A stretch of 9,575 nt of DNA from a bacterium (GTDB lineage Bacteria; Cyanobacteriota; Vampirovibrionia; Gastranaerophilales; Gastranaerophilaceae), in the NCBI GenBank assembly GCA_017995595.1, contig JAGOIO010000034.1, forward strand, positions 1 through 9,575. Direction: 5' to 3'. Under the pieces are notes generated by a model. It did not search any database, was not told where the DNA came from, and saw only the letters and a program-made list of their open reading frames with translations. A program made the translations under genes and the position numbers. Of the stretch, positions 5,756 to 9,575 are shown piece after piece (within the stretch, counting starts at the first letter, position 1; each line of letters opens with the position of its first letter).

Positions 5756-6697
5756 ATGAAGAATAAAATTAGTATAGTTTCAAGTTGCTATAATGAAGAA
5801 GATAACATTGACGAGCTTTACAAACAGATAAAGACTGAAATTGATAAATTCGAAGACAGGCTTAATTATGAGATTATACTTTTAGATAATGCTTCAACTG
5901 ACGGAACCGCAAAAAAATTACGAGAACTTGCACAAAAAGATTTTAACGTAAAAGTAATATTAAATGCCAGAAACTTTGGACATATTCGTTCTCCTTTTTA
6001 CGGAATAATGCAAGCTAGCGGAGATGCAATTATTTATCTTGCTTCAGATTTACAAGACCCGCCTGAATTAATTTCTCAATTTATACAAAAATGGATTGAA
6101 GGCGAAAAATTAGTTATCGAAATTAAAAATAAGTCAAAAGAATCATTTTTAATGCACTGCATAAGAAATCTTTTTTATGATATTTTAGATAAGATTTCTG
6201 ACGATAATACAGTACAAATAAAGAATTTCACAGGATTTGGGCTGTACGACAAACAGATAATTGATATTGCAAAAAGTTATGATGATCCTTACCCATATTT
6301 TAGGGGAATAATTTCTGAAGTCGGATTTGACAAACAAATAATAAACTTCACTCAACCAAAAAGAAAACGAGGCAAAACCAAAAACAATTTTTATACGCTT
6401 TATGATAGTGCAATGCTTGGAATAACAAAACATTCTAAAGTTCCACTAAGATTAATGACCTTTGGAGGTTTTGTACTTTCAATATTTAGCATGCTTATCG
6501 CTGTTGCATATTTTTTATACAAATTGATTTTTTGGAAACGATTTGCACTCGGAATTGCACCTGCGGTAATAGGTCTTTTTGCTTTTTCGTCTGTCCAGTT
6601 GTTTTCACTTGGAATATTAGGCGAATATATTGGAGCAATTTATACAAGAATAGATAAAAAGCCAATAGTCGTAGAAAAAGAACGAATTAATTTTTAG
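5756..6697 (+). CDS. GT2 polyprenyl-phosphate glycosyltransferase, two C-terminal TM helices
   Basis: This 313-aa family 2 glycosyltransferase is of the DPM1/GtrB/ArnC type, which transfers a sugar from a nucleotide donor to undecaprenyl phosphate at the inner face of the cytoplasmic membrane. The GT-A domain occupies about 1-225: S-I-V-S-S-C-Y-N-E-E (6-15), L-L-D-N-A-S-T-D-G-T (42-51), R-N-F-G-H (72-76), and the metal-binding D-L-Q-D-P-P-E (98-104). A basic acceptor-loop segment K-R-K-R-G-K-T-K lies at 202-209. Two hydrophobic helices follow at about 233-255 and 264-288, then L-G-E-Y-I-G-A-I-Y (288-296), typical of this group. The ATG at 5756 has GAGGA 6 nt upstream. It lies 28 nt after ruvB with no terminator between, so it is probably cotranscribed, although no functional link is obvious. 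The sugar and final acceptor cannot be told from sequence. Confidence 0.88.
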   Translation: MKNKISIVSSCYNEEDNIDELYKQIKTEIDKFEDRLNYEIILLDNASTDGTAKKLRELAQKDFNVKVILNARNFGHIRSPFYGIMQASGDAIIYLASDLQDPPELISQFIQKWIEGEKLVIEIKNKSKESFLMHCIRNLFYDILDKISDDNTVQIKNFTGFGLYDKQIIDIAKSYDDPYPYFRGIISEVGFDKQIINFTQPKRKRGKTKNNFYTLYDSAMLGITKHSKVPLRLMTFGGFVLSIFSMLIAVAYFLYKLIFWKRFALGIAPAVIGLFAFSSVQLFSLGILGEYIGAIYTRIDKKPIVVEKERINF

Positions 6698-6700
6698 AAG

Positions 6701-7948
6701 TTATAAATCTTTATGATGGAAATTTTTTACGCCGTCGGCATAAGGTTTTACTGTTTGACCTGAACCTTTTAGCTTATATTTATAAATAGTAAGTCCTTCA
6801 AGACCGACAGGACCTCTTGCATGAGTTTTATTTGTAGAAATCCCTACTTCTGCACCAAAACCATACCTGTAACCGTCTGCAAATCTTGTCGATACGTTTT
6901 GATAAACTCCTGCGGAATCAACTTTGTTCATAAAAGCTTCTGCATTATCATTATTATTTGTTATTATGCAGTCGGTATGACCTGAGCCGTAAGTATTTAT
7001 ATGATTTATTGCCTCTGCTGTATCAGATACAAACTTGTATGCTAAAATTTTATCAGAATACTCAAAATTCCACTTTTCAGGATTCGAAATTAATTTTATT
7101 CCAGCATTTTCTAATTCCTTTAAGAGATTTTCTGTTCCTTTAAAATTTTCATTTATCAAAAGAGTTTCTACAGAATTACAAGCACTCGGGTATTGAGTTT
7201 TTGCATCAATAATTATATTTTTTGCCATTTCAAAATCGGCATTTTCATCAATATAAATATGACAAATTCCGTCAGCATGACCGAGAACCGGAATACTCGT
7301 ATTCTCTTTAATAAATTTAACCAAAGAATTACCACCTCTTGGAATAATTAAATCTATATAATCTGAACATTTTAACATATTTGCAACATCTTCATGCGAA
7401 AACACCTGATTTATAGCATTTTTAGGAAATCCTTGAGTTTTATCGAGTGCATTTTTTATAACTGAAAATATTTCGGTATTAGTATTAACAGCTTCTTTTC
7501 CACCTTTTAAAATGACCGCATTTGCGGATTTTATAGCTAATGAAGAAATTTGAGAAATAACATCAGGTCTGGCTTCAAAGATTATCCCTATAACACCGAT
7601 AGGACAAGAAACCTTATACAAATTTAAGCCCTCATCAAGTTGTCTTGCAAAAATTGTTTTATTAACAGGGTCATCTAATTTAACTAAGTCTAAAACTCCT
7701 GATATCATTGAACGCATCTTACTTTCATCAAGCTTTAACCTGTTAAATACGGCTCTTGACAACTTGCCGTTTTGCACAGAAACTTCTGCCAATTCCAAAT
7801 CTTTCAAATTCGCATTCATTATTTCAGACTTTTTATCTTCAAGTGCTTTTGCAATATTTTTTAAAGCACAATTTTTTATCTCTGTTGATAAACTTGCAAG
7901 TTCAAGAGATGCAGTTTTAGCACATTTTGCAATTTCTAAAAAATTCAT
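6701..7948 (-). CDS. proA: Gamma-glutamyl phosphate reductase (proline synthesis, step 2)
   Basis: This NADPH-dependent aldehyde-dehydrogenase-fold enzyme of 415 aa (EC 1.2.1.41) reduces gamma-glutamyl phosphate to glutamate 5-semialdehyde, which cyclises and is reduced by ProC to proline. Visible signatures are C-P-I-G-V-I-G-I-I-F-E-A-R-P-D-V (115-130), I-L-K-G-G-K-E-A (146-153), I-P-R-G-G (202-206), V-L-G-H-A-D-G-I-C-H (221-230), Y-P-S-A-C-N-S-V-E-T (253-262) with catalytic Cys257, and H-A-R-G-P-V-G-L-E-G-L-T (376-387). Length is normal. It starts 15 nt after proB and has AGAGG (7961-7957) 8 nt before the ATG, so it is the second gene of a proBA operon. Its stop is only 3 nt from the stop of the converging glycosyltransferase gene, leaving no room for an intergenic terminator. 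Confidence 0.96.
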   Translation of the reverse strand: MNFLEIAKCAKTASLELASLSTEIKNCALKNIAKALEDKKSEIMNANLKDLELAEVSVQNGKLSRAVFNRLKLDESKMRSMISGVLDLVKLDDPVNKTIFARQLDEGLNLYKVSCPIGVIGIIFEARPDVISQISSLAIKSANAVILKGGKEAVNTNTEIFSVIKNALDKTQGFPKNAINQVFSHEDVANMLKCSDYIDLIIPRGGNSLVKFIKENTSIPVLGHADGICHIYIDENADFEMAKNIIIDAKTQYPSACNSVETLLINENFKGTENLLKELENAGIKLISNPEKWNFEYSDKILAYKFVSDTAEAINHINTYGSGHTDCIITNNNDNAEAFMNKVDSAGVYQNVSTRFADGYRYGFGAEVGISTNKTHARGPVGLEGLTIYKYKLKGSGQTVKPYADGVKNFHHKDL

Positions 7949-7963
7949 TATAAAAACCTCTTT

Positions 7964-9106
7964 TTACAAAACAGTAATATTATCTTTATGAACTACTTCG
8001 TCATAATTTTTATGACCTAAAAGTTTAGCAATATCGTCAGAATGAGCTCCAGCTATTTTTTTACAATCATTAGAATTATAATTTGTAATTCCTCTTGCAA
8101 GTTCTCTATCATCTTCATCAACAATAGAAATAACTTCACCCTTTTTAAAGGAATTTTTAACATCAACTATACCAATAGGCAAAAGACTGGAATCTTTTTC
8201 CAAAATCGCTTTTTTAGCACCATAGTTTACAACTATTTTACCTAAAATATTTGTAGCATAGCCTATCCAACGTTTTTTACCTGAAAGCATATCCGTAAGC
8301 GGTAAAAATATTGTTCCAACTTCTTTTTTTGAAAAGATTTTTTTTACGATATTCGCAGTTTTACCGTTAGCAACAACAACAGTTCCACCGGAACGAGTAA
8401 CCAGTTTTGCAGCTTGAAGCTTTGTTTTCATTCCGCCTCTACCACCTTTTGAAGCATCTTCGCCATAGCTTAAAATATCATCAGTAACTTCTTCAACAAC
8501 AGGAATAATTTTTGCATCTTTGTTCGTTTTAGGATTTGAGTCATACAATCCATTTATATCAGACAAGATAACCAACAAATCTGCATCAAGCTCACTGGCT
8601 ACAAGTGCTGAGAGTTTATCATTATCAGAAAAACAAACTTGCATATCCGCATAAAGTTCTTCCAACTCTATCGGAGAAACAGTATCATTCTGATTAATAA
8701 TAGGAATAACATTAAGTTCCAAAAGCTTATTTAGCGTAGTTCTCAAACTTAAATATTTTTTTCTTTGAGAAAAATCATCTTCTGTTAATAGAATTTGTGC
8801 AACAACAAGTCCGTAAGAATCAAAACCGCTTTCATAAATGGACATTAATTTGCTCTGACCAATAGCCGCACATGCCTGTTTTAGTGCAACTCCCTCTGTT
8901 GAATTTATTCTTAGTTTTTTCTTTCCTAAACCAACAGCACCTGAGCTTACTAAAATTACTTCTTTTCCACTTTTTTTGAGTTTAGAAACCTCTTCAATAA
9001 AAGAATAAACCCTTGGTAGAGAAATATCACCTTCATCATTTACAATGATATTTGTTCCGAATTTTATAACAATTCTATTCGCATTTGTAATCATATCTCT
9101 GTTCAT
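7964..9106 (-). CDS. proB: Glutamate 5-kinase (proline synthesis, step 1) with PUA domain
   Basis: This 380-aa enzyme phosphorylates the gamma-carboxylate of glutamate with ATP (EC 2.7.2.11), the usual proline-feedback point. The amino-acid kinase domain spans about 9-265: V-I-K-F-G-T-N (13-19), V-S-S-G-A-V-G-L-G (53-61), I-P-I-I-N-Q-N-D-T-V (134-143), D-N-D-K-L-S-A-L-V-A (161-170), L-S-D-I-N-G-L-Y (181-188) and G-G-R-G-G-M-K-T-K-L-Q-A-A-K (221-234). A C-terminal PUA domain covers about 277-360, beginning K-K-R-W-I-G-Y. Two departures from the common pattern are Gln139 in N-Q-N-D, where N-E-N-D is usual, and C-F-S-D-N-D where F-G-D-N-D is usual. The ATG at 9106 was chosen over an in-frame GTG at 9121 because TATAAT lies exactly 6 nt before it. 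It is followed by proA, with which it supplies glutamate semialdehyde. Confidence 0.95.
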   Translation of the reverse strand: MNRDMITNANRIVIKFGTNIIVNDEGDISLPRVYSFIEEVSKLKKSGKEVILVSSGAVGLGKKKLRINSTEGVALKQACAAIGQSKLMSIYESGFDSYGLVVAQILLTEDDFSQRKKYLSLRTTLNKLLELNVIPIINQNDTVSPIELEELYADMQVCFSDNDKLSALVASELDADLLVILSDINGLYDSNPKTNKDAKIIPVVEEVTDDILSYGEDASKGGRGGMKTKLQAAKLVTRSGGTVVVANGKTANIVKKIFSKKEVGTIFLPLTDMLSGKKRWIGYATNILGKIVVNYGAKKAILEKDSSLLPIGIVDVKNSFKKGEVISIVDEDDRELARGITNYNSNDCKKIAGAHSDDIAKLLGHKNYDEVVHKDNITVL

Positions 9107-9112
9107 ATTCTC

Positions 9113-9141
9113 ATTATACACAAAATTCCGATTTTACACAA
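9113..9141 (-). promoter_or_regulatory. proBA promoter giving a leaderless proB start
   Basis: On the minus strand TTGTGT (9141-9136), 17 nt, TATAAT (9118-9113), 6 nt (GAGAAT), then ATG at 9106. The -10 is perfect and the -35 keeps the key TTG. The expected +1 is the A of the ATG. GAG lies too close to the ATG to act as a Shine-Dalgarno. Confidence 0.7.
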
Positions 9142-9239
9142 TTTCATTTAAGCCCGTATTCTTAAATAGTTTCGACTAGAAAAATAAATTTCAAATAACT
9201 CGACTTCGGAATTTAAAATTTTAAAGAATAAACTTATCC

Positions 9240-9256
9240 TACAATCGGGGAAAGAG
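9240..9256 (+). promoter_or_regulatory. Possible -10 and ribosome-binding site of the exported protein gene
   Basis: TACAAT (9240-9245) is the only good -10-like hexamer close to the ATG at 9261. No clear -35 lies at 16-18 nt. AAAGAG (9251-9256) four bases before the ATG may bind the ribosome. If this -10 is used, the leader would be only about 9 nt. The rest of the 9122-9239 gap shows no further gene. Confidence 0.3.
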
Positions 9257-9260
9257 TTTT

Positions 9261-9575
9261 ATGAAAAAATTTATATCAACAACACTTTTAATAAGTTTAT
9301 GCTTATTTGCAAACAGTACAGTTCTTGCACAAAGCCAATTTGCAGGGATAATATCTCAAATGGAAAAATCAGTTTTGGGATTAAAATACGAAAATCAAAC
9401 CGATTCACAAAGACTGGAGAGGCTTGAAAATGCAATTTATGGAAAGACATTAACTGGCGAAATTTCAAACCGAATAAAGAAACTTTCAACTGACGTAAAC
9501 GGCGACCTTATGGGACACGAAATCACACCAAAGCGAGATACATTTGAAACAGAAGACGATTACATAAAAGAAGAC
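9261..9575 (+). CDS. Exported protein with cyanobacteria/Melainabacteria-type 'LE..V.G' repeats, N-terminal part
   Basis: 105 codons are visible before the window ends, so the C-terminus is missing. A clear signal peptide covers residues 1-23 (M-K-K-F..., hydrophobic 8-17, then V-L-A-Q with likely cleavage after A23). The mature part begins with a doubled element: M-E-K-S-V-L-G-L-K-Y (34-43) ... R-L-E-R-L-E (51-56), then I-Y-G-K-T-L-T-G (60-67) ... R-I-K-K-L (72-76). From recalled patterns, the motif L-E-x-x-V/I-x-G-x-x-Y/T-x(n)-R-L-x-x-L-E recurs in secreted proteins of Cyanobacteria and Melainabacteria. The acidic segment after it (F-E-T-E-D-D-Y, 96-102) looks disordered. No enzyme domain is seen. 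Role unknown; an envelope-associated protein is the reasonable guess. It is divergent from proB. Confidence 0.75.
   Translation, partial: MKKFISTTLLISLCLFANSTVLAQSQFAGIISQMEKSVLGLKYENQTDSQRLERLENAIYGKTLTGEISNRIKKLSTDVNGDLMGHEITPKRDTFETEDDYIKED

Noticed and set aside
493..9221. A 13-mer GAATTTAAAATTT shared by the intergenic regions at 505-493 (minus) and 9209-9221 (plus)
   Set aside because: It is almost pure A/T and nearly self-complementary, so chance recurrence in AT-rich intergenic DNA is likely. No third copy was noticed.
9212..9225. Self-complementary TTTAAAATTTTAAA upstream of the exported-protein gene as an operator
   Set aside because: A perfect palindrome, but made only of A/T and low in complexity; there is no evidence beyond composition.

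Overview
This is an AT-rich bacterial window. It most likely comes from a gut Melainabacterium/Vampirovibrionia (Candidatus Gastranaerophilales-like). This placement is inference from recalled family traits, with no search run. It rests on three things: an LL-diaminopimelate aminotransferase (dapL), as cyanobacterial relatives use; lineage-restricted proteins that start with an Asn-rich segment ending in N-F-T-A; and a secreted protein carrying the 'LE..V/I.G..Y....RL..LE' repeat typical of Cyanobacteria/Melainabacteria.

Layout, left to right. (1) 1-211, minus strand: the 5' part of an unrecognised gene behind a perfect-consensus promoter. (2) 212-611: about 400 bases without a confident gene, holding a minus-strand terminator (275-304) and small, probably decayed reading frames just upstream of it. 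(3) 612-3308, plus strand: a tight cassette of four tandem paralogues of about 216-225 aa. They look like divergent GNAT-fold N-acyltransferases, each with the N-terminal 'M.IQ...NF(T/R)A' signature. A perfect 16-bp hairpin (3315-3350) closes the cassette and also serves the converging dapL. (4) 3371-4549, minus: dapL (lysine/meso-DAP synthesis). (5) 4657-6697, plus, divergent from dapL: ruvB (Holliday junction helicase), then a membrane-anchored GT2 polyprenyl-phosphate glycosyltransferase. (6) 6701-9106, minus: proB-proA, the first two steps of proline synthesis, converging on the glycosyltransferase with only 3 nt between the stop codons. (7) 9261-9575, plus: the start of an exported repeat-type protein, cut by the window edge.

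Two signals stand out. First, three of the transcription units (the left-edge gene, ruvB and proB) have TATAAT exactly 6 nt before an ATG. The expected +1 is therefore the A of the start codon, i.e. leaderless mRNAs. Genes inside operons, and dapL, have Shine-Dalgarno sequences instead. The longer in-frame GTG/TTG starts of proB and ruvB are probably wrong because they would translate the -10 box itself. Second, the four-gene GNAT-like cassette with its shared N-terminal tag is the best candidate for an undescribed system. Its substrate cannot be read from the sequence.
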